Shown here one piece after another: positions 8,055 through 18,300 of a DNA stretch of 64,000 bases. The notes below the pieces were generated by a model. The model worked only from the letters and a program-made list of their open reading frames with translations. It was not told where the DNA came from and did no database searches. The position numbers and the translations under genes were made by a program. The first letter of the stretch is position 1; every line of letters begins with the position of its first letter. Origin of the DNA: Candidatus Oscillochloris fontis (GTDB taxonomy: Bacteria; Chloroflexota; Chloroflexia; Chloroflexales; Chloroflexaceae). The stretch is from NCBI RefSeq assembly GCF_004138135.1, contig NZ_RYFD01000003.1, positions 1 to 64,000 of the forward strand, written 5' to 3'.

Positions 8055-9299
8055 ATGACCCGTGTTCTCTTCATCCACGGCACGATGACCCGTTACGATG
8101 CTGATTATCTGCGCGGGTTTGCCACGATCCGTGATCGCCTTCAGTCCTGGAATCCGAGGGTTCAAGTAGATAAGTTCCCATGGGGTGAATACTGGGGCGC
8201 GGAGATGAATCCGCGCTTTCTCAGTATCCCCGGTGTAGAAGAGCGTGCGGCCCCGCTGGTGTTGGGGGCGACCTCCGATGCGTTGGACGATGCACCCGAC
8301 CCGACGGTGGCGGTGTGGGGGATGCTCTATGCCGAGCCATATGCTGAATTGGTTTTACTAAATGCCTCTCCGCCACCGGAATCCAGATCGGGAAGCAACC
8401 TGCTGCCTGCTATCCAGCAGCTTGCTGCAGATCCAGTGCCTGAGGATCTGGCCGATCTGCTACACCAAGGTGGGATCGCAGCGACCTTCCCGCGCGCACT
8501 CCAGCGTATGCTGTCAGCTACAGAGTTCTACTCCCTCCTTAGCAATGTTCCACCCGCCCACACCGATGACTACCGCAGTGCGCTGGTGCGGGCGCTGCTC
8601 GCCGATGCGATGCGCCTCGCGCTTGATGATGGAGCCTACCCGCTGCTCTTCAGCGCTGCACGGCTGCGCGACTCCATCGCTGAACGGCTGGCCCAGATCC
8701 TTGATCCTGGGGTGCCGGTGCTGGGTGGTATGCGCGATTGGCTCACCTTCCTGCCCGCCACCGCGCTGACGGAGATGCTTTTGCAGCCCTTCCGCGTTGA
8801 GTTGACCAAGGCGATCCTGGCGTTCCTCGGCGATATTCTGACCTATCAACTCCGCCGCCAAGCTATTCAACAGGCGATTGCGGCCCAGATTGGCACAACG
8901 CCAACGGTGTTGCTCGCGCATAGTCTGGGTGGGATTGCCTGTATTGATCTGCTGCTGAGCCACCCGACAATACGCCGATATGTCCCGCTGATGATTACTG
9001 CCGGTTCGCAGGTGGGGGTCATGCACGAGATTGGTGCGCTTGGCAGTTTGGGGGTGGCGCGAGCCGAACCGACCCACCTGCCCACCGGGTTCCCACCCTG
9101 GCTCAATTTCTACGACCGCAGCGATATGCTGGGCTTCCAGGCCACCACTGTCTTTGGCGGGACGATCCGCGATGTGGCGTTGAAGAGTGGCCAACCCTTC
9201 CCGCATGCCCATAACGCCTATTGGTCGAATGACCAACTCTGGGAGCATGTCGGCAGCGCCATTGAGCGCCCTGATCATATCACCATCCAGTGGCGCTAA
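8055..9299 (+). CDS. alpha/beta-hydrolase (lipase/esterase-like)
   Basis: 414 residues from the ATG at 8055, which has AAGGGGG just upstream; an in-frame ATG at 8004 has no such site and overlaps the previous gene. The N terminus VLFIHGTM gives the first strand and the oxyanion HG motif. The nucleophile elbow VLLAHSLGGIA shows the G-x-S-x-G-like core (AHSLGG). A candidate acid (YDRSDM) and His (PHAHNAYW) lie in the C-terminal third. The cytoplasmic location is inferred from the lack of a signal peptide. The substrate is unknown. A strong bidirectional terminator follows directly. Confidence 0.85.
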   Translation: MTRVLFIHGTMTRYDADYLRGFATIRDRLQSWNPRVQVDKFPWGEYWGAEMNPRFLSIPGVEERAAPLVLGATSDALDDAPDPTVAVWGMLYAEPYAELVLLNASPPPESRSGSNLLPAIQQLAADPVPEDLADLLHQGGIAATFPRALQRMLSATEFYSLLSNVPPAHTDDYRSALVRALLADAMRLALDDGAYPLLFSAARLRDSIAERLAQILDPGVPVLGGMRDWLTFLPATALTEMLLQPFRVELTKAILAFLGDILTYQLRRQAIQQAIAAQIGTTPTVLLAHSLGGIACIDLLLSHPTIRRYVPLMITAGSQVGVMHEIGALGSLGVARAEPTHLPTGFPPWLNFYDRSDMLGFQATTVFGGTIRDVALKSGQPFPHAHNAYWSNDQLWEHVGSAIERPDHITIQWR

Positions 9300-9300
9300 A

Positions 9301-9418
<118 letters not shown>

Positions 9419-9444
9419 CCGATGGGCAGATAGTTCGTGCCCAA

Positions 9445-9531
9445 TGGTGCCGAAAGCGGGACTCGAACCCGCACGGGGTCACCCCCACTACGCCCTGAAC
9501 GTAGCGCGTCTGCCAATTCCGCCACTTCGGC
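9445..9531 (-). tRNA. tRNA-Leu (anticodon CAG)
   Basis: Class II tRNA on the minus strand. The acceptor GCCGAAG pairs with TTTCGGC, the discriminator is A, and CCA is encoded. Anticodon stem CTACG/CGTAG has loop TTCAGGG, giving CAG. A long variable arm (TGGGGGTGACCCC) is typical of tRNA-Leu. It lies 26 bases upstream of tRNA-Gln and is probably cotranscribed. Confidence 0.93.
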
Positions 9532-9597
9532 AAGTGGTTTGTTCAACGTTCGGTATGATACTATGGGACGCAGGTTTTGTCAAACTCGCTGAGCTTC

Positions 9598-9733
9598 GTA
9601 ACTATTCACACTTGGGGTAAAAGAAATCTCGTATTGACGCAAAGGCGCAAGGACGCAAAGGTTTTGTTGCAGGCTTTGCGCCTCTGCGTCTTTGCCTCAA
9701 AAACTGGAAGCTAGGAGAAGTGTGAACAGTTAC
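9598..9733. repeat. family C dispersed repeat, copy 1 (TIR-bounded, MITE-like)
   Basis: 136 bp bounded by GTAACTATTCACACTT and an imperfect inverted copy ending TGTGAACAGTTAC (15 of 16 match). Inside is a GACGCAAAGGCGCAAGG-type run facing an inverted CTTTGCGCCTCTGCGTC run, so the whole unit can fold back. A second copy lies at 51847-52017. There is no coding capacity. It separates the minus-strand tRNAs from tRNA-Pro. Confidence 0.8.
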
Positions 9734-9747
9734 ACCGTTCTAGCCGT

Positions 9748-9776
9748 TTGACATTCGGGCCGGTTGCTGCTACCCT
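9748..9776 (+). promoter_or_regulatory. promoter for tRNA-Pro
   Basis: A perfect TTGACA (9748-9753), a 17-base spacer and a weak -10 TACCCT (9771-9776), ending 9 bases before the mature tRNA 5' end. Confidence 0.5.
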
Positions 9777-9785
9777 ATAGAGCAA

Positions 9786-9862
9786 CGGGGCGTGGCTCAG
9801 TCTGGTAGAGCACCGCGTTTGGGACGCGGGGGCCGGGGGTTCGAATCCCTCCGCCCCGACCA
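9786..9862 (+). tRNA. tRNA-Pro (anticodon TGG)
   Basis: Acceptor CGGGGCG pairs with CGCCCCG, the discriminator is A, and CCA is encoded (9860-9862). Anticodon stem CCGCG/CGCGG has loop TTTGGGA, giving TGG. The T-loop is TTCGAAT. Confidence 0.94.
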
Positions 9863-9986
9863 TACATCAGCGAGATCTTCGCGGGCGATTGACGCCGGTC
9901 ATCTGCGCATGGGCGCCGGTGGCCGGCGTTTATCATTCAGATAGCCAAGGAGTGTGCGCGGTGGCCCAGCCCGCACAGCCATATGT

Positions 9987-10682
9987 ATGCCCACTATCTT
10001 GATTGTTGAGGATGAACGCACCCTCGCCGAGACCCTGCGCTATAACCTGGAGCGTGAGGGCTATACGGTTGTGCTGGCGAGTGATGGGGTGCAGGGTTTA
10101 GAGTATGCCCGTCGTACACCGCCCGATCTGATTGTGTTGGATATTATGCTCCCGCGCCTAGATGGTTTTTCGGTTTGCCGCATCTTGCGCCAAGAGAGCG
10201 ATGTGCCGATCATTATGCTTACGGCGCGTCAGGACGAGGTAGATCGCATCGCGGGGCTTGAACTCGGGGCCGATGATTACATTAGCAAGCCGTTCAGCCT
10301 GGGTGAGTTCCTGGCCCGTATCCGCGCCATCATGCGCCGCTCCGAACGGCAACCGCGTGCCAGTGAGCGCGAGGTGCTCTCGGCTGGGGCACTGCGCGTG
10401 GATACCGGTAGTCGTCGGGCGTGGCGTGAACAACAGGAGTTGACGCTACCCCAAAAGGAGTTCGATCTGCTCACCTGCTTGGTGCGCAACCGGGGCATCG
10501 CACTCTCTCGCGATCTGCTGCTCGAACGGGTCTGGGGGCCAGATTTTATTGGCGATAGCCGCACCGTGGATGTGCATATCCGCTGGCTGCGCGAGAAGAT
10601 TGAACCCAACCCGGCGCAACCCTGCTACATACAGACCGTGCGCGGGGTGGGGTATCGCTTTGAGCCGCCGAGTGATGCATGA
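9987..10682 (+). CDS. OmpR/PhoB-family response regulator
   Basis: 231 residues from the ATG at 9987. An earlier in-frame GTG at 9954 would only add residues unlike a receiver N terminus. The receiver domain has acidic pocket ED (8-9), phospho-acceptor D52 (LIVLDIMLP) and K101 (YISKPF). The C-terminal winged-helix DNA-binding domain ends [11 protein letters not shown]. It is coupled by overlap to the histidine kinase gene behind it. The pair has the layout of PhoB/PhoR, but no phosphate genes are present, so the signal is unknown. Confidence 0.95.
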   Translation: MPTILIVEDERTLAETLRYNLEREGYTVVLASDGVQGLEYARRTPPDLIVLDIMLPRLDGFSVCRILRQESDVPIIMLTARQDEVDRIAGLELGADDYISKPFSLGEFLARIRAIMRRSERQPRASEREVLSAGALRVDTGSRRAWREQQELTLPQKEFDLLTCLVRNRGIALSRDLLLERVWGPDFIGDSRTVDVHIRWLREKIEPNPAQPCYIQTVRGVGYRFEPPSDA

Positions 10683-11844
10683 TGCGATGATAAGCCTACT
10701 CGACATCATCCTGACTCTTGCTCTACTGGCTAGTCTCGGCGGGCTCTTCTGGTGTCTGCGCCGTCCTCTATCCCGCCCCGCCCCCCAGTTGCTGCAACCG
10801 ACCGATAGCCTCGATCCCGCTGAACAGCCGCTCTTCTTCGCCGTCGCGGCAGCAGTTGATGTGGGGATGATTGTCGTGGATCAACACCGGCAACTGCGCT
10901 TTGTGAGCCAAGCGGCTATGCAGATGCTGGGGGTTCATGAGCCGATCCTCTATCTGGGCCTGATTACGATTCTGCGCGATCACCAAGCGGATGCGCTGGT
11001 GGGGGACGTGCTGACTGATGGTGAACCGCGTGAGATGACGATGCGCCCGATTTCGAGTGGGCGCACCTTGCGGCTGAACGCCTCGGCCCTCAATGGCGCG
11101 GGGGCGTTGCTGATTATCCGCGATGTCACCCAATTGAGTATGCTCGAACGCTCACGTCGCGATCTGGTGGCCAATGTAAGCCACGAGTTGCGCACGCCGC
11201 TGGCTTCGCTCAAACTGCTCGTGGAGACGGTGCAATCTGACCCACCGCCCGACGTGGCGCACCGCATGCTCGAACAGATGGCCCAGGAGATCGATTCGGT
11301 CACGCAGTTGGTGGATGAACTACATGATCTGGCCCAGATCGAGTCGGGGCGGGTCTCACTCAAACTAGCGCCGCTCCCGATTGGCCCGGTGATCGAGCGC
11401 GCCCTGGAGCGCATCCGCCCCCAAGCCGACCGCAAGGGGCTGACGTTGGGGGCCGAGATACCTCATATCGAGCAAGCGGTATTGATGGACCCCAACCGGG
11501 TGGGTCAGGTCTTGCTCAACCTGTTACATAACGCGGTCAAGTTTACTGCTGAGGGTGGAAATGTTCAGATTCGGGTGCGCCTCATCGGTGAAGATGCCGG
11601 TCAGGTCGGACCATGGTTATTAGTAAGTGTCTGTGATAGCGGCGTGGGCATCCCGGCATCGGATCTGCCGCGCATCTTTGAGCGCTTCTACAAGGTAGAT
11701 CGCGCCCGTACCCGCCATGCTGGCGGAACCGGGCTAGGTCTGGCTATTGCCAAGCATCTGATCGAGGGCCACGGCGGGCGGCTCTGGGCCGAGAGTGTGG
11801 AAGGGCGTGGCAGTACCTTCTCGTTTACTCTGCCGGTGGCATAG
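10675..11844 (+). CDS. PhoR-like sensor histidine kinase
   Basis: 390 residues from the ATG at 10675, which overlaps the regulator stop by 8 bases; ATG 10687 is an alternative start. One N-terminal membrane helix (about 6-24) precedes a PAS-like domain (about 55-155), the HisKA H-box [12 protein letters not shown] with H170, the N-box NLLHNAVKF, and G boxes DSGVGIP and [12 protein letters not shown]. All catalytic motifs are intact. With only one membrane segment and no periplasmic loop, sensing is probably cytoplasmic or via the membrane. Confidence 0.94.
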   Translation: MHDAMISLLDIILTLALLASLGGLFWCLRRPLSRPAPQLLQPTDSLDPAEQPLFFAVAAAVDVGMIVVDQHRQLRFVSQAAMQMLGVHEPILYLGLITILRDHQADALVGDVLTDGEPREMTMRPISSGRTLRLNASALNGAGALLIIRDVTQLSMLERSRRDLVANVSHELRTPLASLKLLVETVQSDPPPDVAHRMLEQMAQEIDSVTQLVDELHDLAQIESGRVSLKLAPLPIGPVIERALERIRPQADRKGLTLGAEIPHIEQAVLMDPNRVGQVLLNLLHNAVKFTAEGGNVQIRVRLIGEDAGQVGPWLLVSVCDSGVGIPASDLPRIFERFYKVDRARTRHAGGTGLGLAIAKHLIEGHGGRLWAESVEGRGSTFSFTLPVA

Positions 11845-11985
11845 AGGAACATTCCACTTGACCCATTGGAAATTTGATCAATACTAAGGCTATCCATCAT
11901 TCCCTTCATTGTATTTGCCAAATTGTACAGAATCCCGATAATGATTGGGCACTCGTGCCACAACCCAGACTGAGGAGGCTCCGAA

Positions 11986-13176
11986 ATGATCGACGTCCGT
12001 GACAATGCTGTGCCGATGGTTGATCCGCTTACTGGCACGGCCCTACTCGAATATGCTTCTGCGCTCGCCTACAACATCGGCCCGCGCCCAGCAGGCCACG
12101 AGCCGGAGAACCGTGCTCGTACCTACATCCGTAAGACCCTACAGGCCATGGGGATCGAGGAGATAAAAGCGCAGCCCTTCCAGACCCCTGACACCTGGGG
12201 CTATGCGATGAGCACTCCCTTGGCCCTCTCGTTGGGGGGGTTGCTGATCAGCCGCCTGGGTTGGCCGGGGCGTTTCGTGGCCAGTTTGCTCGGTGGTACG
12301 GCGGCCTACCTCACCTGGCGCGCCGCAAGTGGCCTACGCCAACCGCTCGCCCAGTATGCACCCCAGAAGACTTCGGCCAACCTGATTGTGCGCATCCCTA
12401 GTGCAGGTCGCCCCAAGCATAAGGTGGTGTTGCTGGGCCATACCGATACGAACCGCCACCGTGATAGCTTCAGCACCGAGCGCAAGGGGATGTTGCCCCA
12501 GATGACGACCGCGCTGATGGGCTTCCAGGCCGCTGGGGCGGTGGCCCAAGTGATCGGCAACCCCTGGCTGACGCGCGCGATTGGTGTGGCACAACTTGCG
12601 GGTCTGGGGGCTATTCTGGCCGATGAGCGCGGGCCATATGTTGATGGTGCCAACGATAACGCCAGCGCGGTCGCATGTCTGCTTGGTCTGGCCAACCTCC
12701 TCAACGCCAAGCCACTTGAGCACACCGATGTCTGGATCGTCTTCACGGGCGCCGAAGAGCCGGGCTTGGTGGGTGTCCATACGTTACTTGATGAGTATGG
12801 CGACCAGTTGATGGGCGCATACTTTGTTGACCTAGAGATGGTTGGGCGCGGTCAACTAGTCTATGTGGCCGAACACAGCGGCTTCTCGACCCTGAGCAGC
12901 TACACGCCCGACCCCGAGTCGGTGGCACTGGTGGAGCGCACCGCGATTGCGCATCCGTCGTCGCGGGTCAGTGGTAAGAAACTGATGATACTTGAAGAGA
13001 TCGCCGCCGTGCGTCGCCGGGGCTACAAGGGTATCTGCCTCGTGGGCCTCGATTCGGATGGCTGGCCGGCTAACTGGCACCGTGACACCGATGCGATTGG
13101 CAACATCCATCCCGAAGCGCTGGAGCGCGCCGCACGCTTCACGTTCTCCATGCTTCAGACCCTGGACGCCGATTAG
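11986..13176 (+). CDS. M28-family metallopeptidase with internal membrane segments
   Basis: 396 residues. GAGGAGGCTCCGAA precedes the ATG. M28 zinc-ligand motifs are intact: LLGHTDT (H152), GANDNASAV (D224), FTGAEEPG (catalytic E257 and E258) and FVDLEMVG (D282). Hydrophobic stretches at about 76-112 and 172-215 interrupt the fold and may anchor it to the membrane. This is the active relative of the degenerate protein at 1598-2776. The substrate is unknown. A hairpin terminator follows. Confidence 0.9.
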   Translation: MIDVRDNAVPMVDPLTGTALLEYASALAYNIGPRPAGHEPENRARTYIRKTLQAMGIEEIKAQPFQTPDTWGYAMSTPLALSLGGLLISRLGWPGRFVASLLGGTAAYLTWRAASGLRQPLAQYAPQKTSANLIVRIPSAGRPKHKVVLLGHTDTNRHRDSFSTERKGMLPQMTTALMGFQAAGAVAQVIGNPWLTRAIGVAQLAGLGAILADERGPYVDGANDNASAVACLLGLANLLNAKPLEHTDVWIVFTGAEEPGLVGVHTLLDEYGDQLMGAYFVDLEMVGRGQLVYVAEHSGFSTLSSYTPDPESVALVERTAIAHPSSRVSGKKLMILEEIAAVRRRGYKGICLVGLDSDGWPANWHRDTDAIGNIHPEALERAARFTFSMLQTLDAD

Positions 13177-13199
13177 GACGTGTGAGGGTAACGCTGTTG

Positions 13200-13226
13200 A
13201 AGAGACGGCCCATCGGGCCGTCTCTT
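13200..13226. terminator. hairpin terminator after the M28 gene
   Basis: A perfect 12-bp stem (AGAGACGGCCC core) with a 3-base loop at 13212-13214. The downstream T content is moderate (TTGGTATTGCCTTTGTT), so termination efficiency is uncertain. Confidence 0.7.
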
Positions 13227-13230
13227 GGTA

Positions 13231-13259
13231 TTGCCTTTGTTCTTCTTCTCGGCTATCAT
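13231..13259 (+). promoter_or_regulatory. candidate promoter of the CHAT-STAND operon
   Basis: TTGCCT (13231-13236), a 17-base spacer and TATCAT (13254-13259), matching 4/6 and 5/6 of consensus. It lies just after the terminator and about 46 bases before the CHAT start codon. Confidence 0.4.
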
Positions 13260-13305
13260 TCTTTCTGAAAACTTACATAGTACCTACAGATTACCACCCC
13301 ATACT

Positions 13306-15375
13306 ATGAAATATGCCGAGCTAGAATTAACTCTGCGCAGCGTAGGCGAAAGTTATACAGCCAACCTACGTTTCTTTGCATCTGAGAATACTTCCGGTAC
13401 AGATATTGCCAAAGATGTGCAGATCAAATTTGATACGTCGACTCTGCTTGGATTGCATAATAACTGGGTTGGTTATGGACGCGAACTGACTGGACAACTC
13501 TTCGCCAACGCAAAGATGCGGGAGGCATGGGCTGAAATTCGGGGTTTTATCGCACACGATGACACACTACTGCGTCTGCGTTTACATATTGAACCGAGTG
13601 CTGATGCGTTGCATTCACTCTACTGGGAGTTGCTTCAGGATCCCAAAACATACAAGTCTCTCTGCCGCAGTGAACGCGTACTCTTGACACGCTACTTGGC
13701 GTCACACGAATTATTAGCGCCAATCACACCTCCGGATCGTAATACTCTTCGTGCTTTGGTGCTCGTCGCTAATCCCAGTGATCCAGAGCGCTATAACTTA
13801 ACCCCGCTAGATGTGGATGGCGAGATCAGCCGTGTCCGCACAGCCTTAGACCCCATCCCCACAACGGTATTGGCGCGTGTACCGCATGGTCAGGGAGCTA
13901 CACTTGAGGCACTGATTCGTACCCTGCGCATAGGTTACCCGCTCCTAAGCCTAACCTGCCATGGAAGAATGGTTGATGGCGAACCGCTTCTCTATTTCGA
14001 ACATGCCGCTGGCCATACTGACACGATCTCAGGCACAAAGCTGGTTCAACGTATCGCCGATCTTCCATCTGCGCAGCGTCCATTGTTGATCATCTTGGCC
14101 GCATGTCAGACCGCCGGAAGAGGGCAACAGTATGAGACAGAATTTCTGGCTGCGCTTGCTCCGCAGTTGGCCCGTGCTGGAGTAGGCGCGGTGATCGGGA
14201 TGCAAGGCAACGCTCCGGTAACATTGGTTGAGGCTCTTCTTCCGCAACTCCTAAGCGAACTACGCGAGAATAGCCAGATTGACCGTGCATTAGCACTGGC
14301 CCGCACCACGCTTGCCGATGATCAACCCTGGTGGATGCCGGTGCTCTTTATGCACATGCGCGATGGGCGTTTGTGGACTGAGAGTCCAACCGTTCCGCCT
14401 AATCCCGTACCGCAGGTCGCTGCGGGTCTCAATGCTCTCGTGGATCTGATCCAGAATCCAAACATTCGCACCGCCTCGACCGAATTCCGCAAGGACTTTG
14501 CTACCTCTCGTGCCCAAGTCGCTAAGGTGATCGCATTTAAGGATATTCACGATCTACTACACATCATCCAATTTCAGTGTTATATCCCATTGGAACATGA
14601 AGCGCACCATTTTCCCGATGAGGATGTAGCATGTGATAGTATCGCTGAGTATGCCTTGTCTCTTCGCCAAAAAATAAATGATATTCAAGAAGCCTTCACC
14701 CGTGCACCAGAGATTCTGGGCAAGGGGACATGGATTGCCGAATTGCGTAGTGCCGATGCGAATATACACCAAGCCTTAGCACAGCGCGATCCGGACATGT
14801 TGAAAAAAGCAATCCAGCAGATTGATCGTGTTCTAGGTCGACATGCCTCCTTCATCAATACCAACCTAACCGCCAATGCCCGTAATCTACGGTTGCAAGA
14901 CCTAGTTAAGGTTATGAACCAGATCCAGGCACATCTGCACCTTGCCAGCACTGACCATCAACGTCTGGCGCGTTTTATGGCCGGGGTTGACGCACTAAGC
15001 ATACTACATCAGCAGATCGAACAAATGATTGATGATCACGATGACTGGCAGGAAATTGACCGCCAGGTGCGCCAGATCAGCGCAATCCTGCCCCATAATA
15101 CTGATGAACTGAAATTCTCCTGGCCCTATCTGCGCGAATGCCTTAGCCGTCTGTTATTGATTGAGGCAACCTGGGTTCAGCCGTTCCAACAAGTAATGTC
15201 AGAACTCGATATGGCTCTAGAGAATCTTAGCGAGCGTTCAAAAGCGATATTTCATAGATGTAGCCGACTCATCAACGAGCGTTTCTTCAAAGTAGATGTC
15301 GATCTCAAACGACTCTGTAACCAATTACGTGAACTCGATGATCCACTCGCCGAATTGGAGAGGATGCTCACATGA
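13306..15375 (+). CDS. CHAT-domain protease with long helical C-terminal half
   Basis: 689 residues from the ATG at 13306; upstream in-frame codons lack family character. Residues about 1-150 form a beta-rich N-terminal region, followed by a caspase-like CHAT domain (about 150-365). The predicted dyad is His219 in SLTCHGRM and Cys267 in IILAACQTAG, with a closing WWMPVLFMHMRDG strand. The C-terminal half (about 380-689) is almost entirely helical, without a family I recognise, and may be an adaptor or substrate-docking region. Its stop overlaps the ATG of the nSTAND gene (ATGA), so the two are translationally coupled. Two sampled 60-base lines (13381, 13441) have 24 and 28 G/C, against 38 in a line of the preceding gene (12661), suggesting foreign origin. 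Likely effector of a STAND-controlled defence or cell-death module (inference). Confidence 0.9.
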   Translation: MKYAELELTLRSVGESYTANLRFFASENTSGTDIAKDVQIKFDTSTLLGLHNNWVGYGRELTGQLFANAKMREAWAEIRGFIAHDDTLLRLRLHIEPSADALHSLYWELLQDPKTYKSLCRSERVLLTRYLASHELLAPITPPDRNTLRALVLVANPSDPERYNLTPLDVDGEISRVRTALDPIPTTVLARVPHGQGATLEALIRTLRIGYPLLSLTCHGRMVDGEPLLYFEHAAGHTDTISGTKLVQRIADLPSAQRPLLIILAACQTAGRGQQYETEFLAALAPQLARAGVGAVIGMQGNAPVTLVEALLPQLLSELRENSQIDRALALARTTLADDQPWWMPVLFMHMRDGRLWTESPTVPPNPVPQVAAGLNALVDLIQNPNIRTASTEFRKDFATSRAQVAKVIAFKDIHDLLHIIQFQCYIPLEHEAHHFPDEDVACDSIAEYALSLRQKINDIQEAFTRAPEILGKGTWIAELRSADANIHQALAQRDPDMLKKAIQQIDRVLGRHASFINTNLTANARNLRLQDLVKVMNQIQAHLHLASTDHQRLARFMAGVDALSILHQQIEQMIDDHDDWQEIDRQVRQISAILPHNTDELKFSWPYLRECLSRLLLIEATWVQPFQQVMSELDMALENLSERSKAIFHRCSRLINERFFKVDVDLKRLCNQLRELDDPLAELERMLT

Positions 15376-18300
15376 GTGCCAAACCAAGCACCACCGAGCC
15401 TTTCACCTCACTAACGGCACTGCGCACCGCCCATGTCGATCTGCTCAAACGCCATCGGGCCAACGGAGAGACACCTGAACTGCTAACAGCAGTTGGGGAG
15501 TTCTTGGAACGCAGTCGTTCGACCGGGGCCATCTTGGCCGAGGATGAGGAACGTTGGACGGCTCAGAGTCTGATTGATTACTGGACCACGAGCCTCTATC
15601 GCGCTGGTAACCCAACCCCAAATTATGTTCTGGTCGAGTTCGATCCCGACCAAGCACCGGCGCTTCCCGACTCGGTGTGTCCCTACATGGGCTTAGATGC
15701 CTTCGAAAAAGATCATGCCCCCCTCTTCTTTGGGCGACATCGGGTTATAGCTGATCTGGTCGAAAAGTTGCGTGAACAGCGGCTGGTCGCGATTGTTGGG
15801 CCTTCGGGTAGTGGGAAATCATCGCTGGTACGCGCAGGGTTACTGCCGAAGCTCCTTGAAGATGCCATACCAGGGAGTGCCAATTGGCAGATTCTGCCGC
15901 CGATGGTACCTGGCTCCGATCCCAAGGCTGCGCTTGATCGCACATTGGCGCTCTCTGTGGATGCCGATACGCCATTACTCCTAGTGATCGATCAGTTTGA
16001 GGAGATCTTTACCCTCTGCACCAATGAGGATGACCGACAGATATTTCTGAATCATTTGCTGACACTGTCTACCCAGACAACTCCCCCACACCGAGTTGTG
16101 CTGACCATGCGCAGCGATTTTGAGAACTCAATTACCCGCGCCGCAACACTTGAAGCCCTCTACCAGGATGGCAAGGTGGTACTCCCACCCATGACCGCCA
16201 GTGATCTACGCGAGGCGATTGAGCGACCAGCCGAGCAGGTGGGCTTGAAGTTTGAGGCGGGACTCGTGGATGCCCTGCTCGGTGATATCCTTGGTGAACC
16301 CGCTGCACTGCCCTTGCTTCAATACAGCCTACTCAAACTCTGGGAAGCACGTGAACGCAATCGAGTCACACTGAATGCCTACAAACATGTGGGCGGCGGA
16401 CGACTGGCTTTGGCGCGAGGTGCCGATGCGGTCTACAATAGTCTCATCCCTGAAGATCAAGTAGCAGCCAAGCGGATTCTGCTACGCCTAGTGCGCCTCG
16501 GAGAGGGCTTAGAGGTAACTAGTAATCGTATCCAGCGCACAGATCTTGATCGTGGTGGTGAAGATCCTGGGCGTATTGAACGGGTTGTGCAGAAGTTGGT
16601 CGCCGCCCGCCTATTGCGCCTAAGCGCTGGTGAAAACCCCGAAGATACGCAGATCGAGATCGCCCATGAAGCGTTAGTGCGCAACTGGGCAACCTTCATC
16701 GAGTGGCTGGAGGATGAACGCCACGATCTCCGCCAGCGCCAGCGTTTGCGAAGTGCGGCTGAACAGTGGCACCACATGGGCCAAGATGCAAGTGCCCTGC
16801 TGTCTGGTCGGCTATTGGAGCAAGCCCAGCACTATACCGATCTCAACCCACAGGAATGCGCATTTGTGGATGCAGGCGTTGCCGCCGAGGAGGCCAAAGT
16901 ACGCCGCGAGGCCCGCACAAACCGGTTGATTCGCATCTTGTTAGTGGTAACCAGCATAGCCAGCGTGATAGCAATCATGTTTGCGGTGCAAGTAAACTTG
17001 GCACGTGCAGATGTCGAGCAGCAGCGCAAAATTGTAGATATCCAGCGCCTCGCCTTTGCTGCCCAGATCCAATCCCGCGAGAACCCGGAGGTTGGTGTCC
17101 TGCTCGCTTATGAGGCAAATGTCGGTAATGATAATCCCATCACGAACCAGGCTCTCCGTGAGGCTATCAGTGCGATATCCTGGCAACCCACACCCCTTTT
17201 GGGCCACACAAATTGGGTCAATAGCGCGGTCTTCAGCCCCGATGGAAGTCGTATCCTCACCACTTCTTGGGATAACACCGCACGGCTCTGGGATCATAGC
17301 GGACAACTCCTTGTTACCTTCTCCGGCCATACAGAGGGAGTGAATTATGCCGTCTTTAGCCCTGACGGAAAACATATTCTCACTGCCTCGGTGGATGGGA
17401 CTGCGCGCTTGTGGGATGTTAGCGGTCAACACCTAGTCACCCTTTCTGGACATACAGATAGTGTCACGCACGCCATCTTCAGCCCTGACGGGACACGCAT
17501 TCTGACCGCTTCTTTGGATACTACCGCCCGTCTATGGGATCTTAATGGCGAACTTCTGGCCACCCTCTCCGAACATACAGAACTTGTCAGCAGCATCGCT
17601 TTCAGCCCCGATGGTACTCGCATCCTCACCGCTTCGTGGGACGATACTGCGCGGTTGTGGGATACTAATGGGCAACACCTCGCCACCCTCTCTGGGCATC
17701 GCATTGGGGTTATGAGTGCAGTCTTCAGCCCCGATGGTACTCGCATCCTCACCGCTTCTTGGGACGGTACTGCACGGTTATGGGATACCAATGGGCAACA
17801 TCTTGTCACCCTCTCTGGGCATACCAATCCACTTAGCAGCGCAGTCTTCAGCCCTGATGGCACCCGCATCCTCACTGCCTCGGAGGATGGCACCGCCCGG
17901 CTTTGGGATACAGATGGTCAACTCATCACTATCCTCTCAGGCCATACTGATAGCGTTACAAGCACCACCTTTAGCCCTGACGGTAGGCATATTCTGACCG
18001 CATCTAGGGACACTACCGCTCGACTCTGGAATGAGACGGATCAGCCTCTTGCTACCCTCACAGGCCATACCGGAGCCGTCAATGACGCCATATATAGCCC
18101 AGATGGCCAGTCCATATTCACGGTCTCAAATGATACAACTGCCCGGTTGTGGGATGCTCATGGGATCCCTCTTGTTCTACTCAAGCATGAAGGTGCAGTA
18201 TATAAACCAATCTTCAACGCGGATGGTACCCGTATCCTCACCGCCTCGTTTGACAAAACCGCCCGCCTGTGGGATACCAACGGACAACTTCTCGCCACGC

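Noticed and set aside
9540-9760. Prophage attachment or integrase near the tRNA cluster
   Set aside because: No integrase, no direct repeat of a tRNA 3' end; the region between the tRNAs is explained by the family C element.
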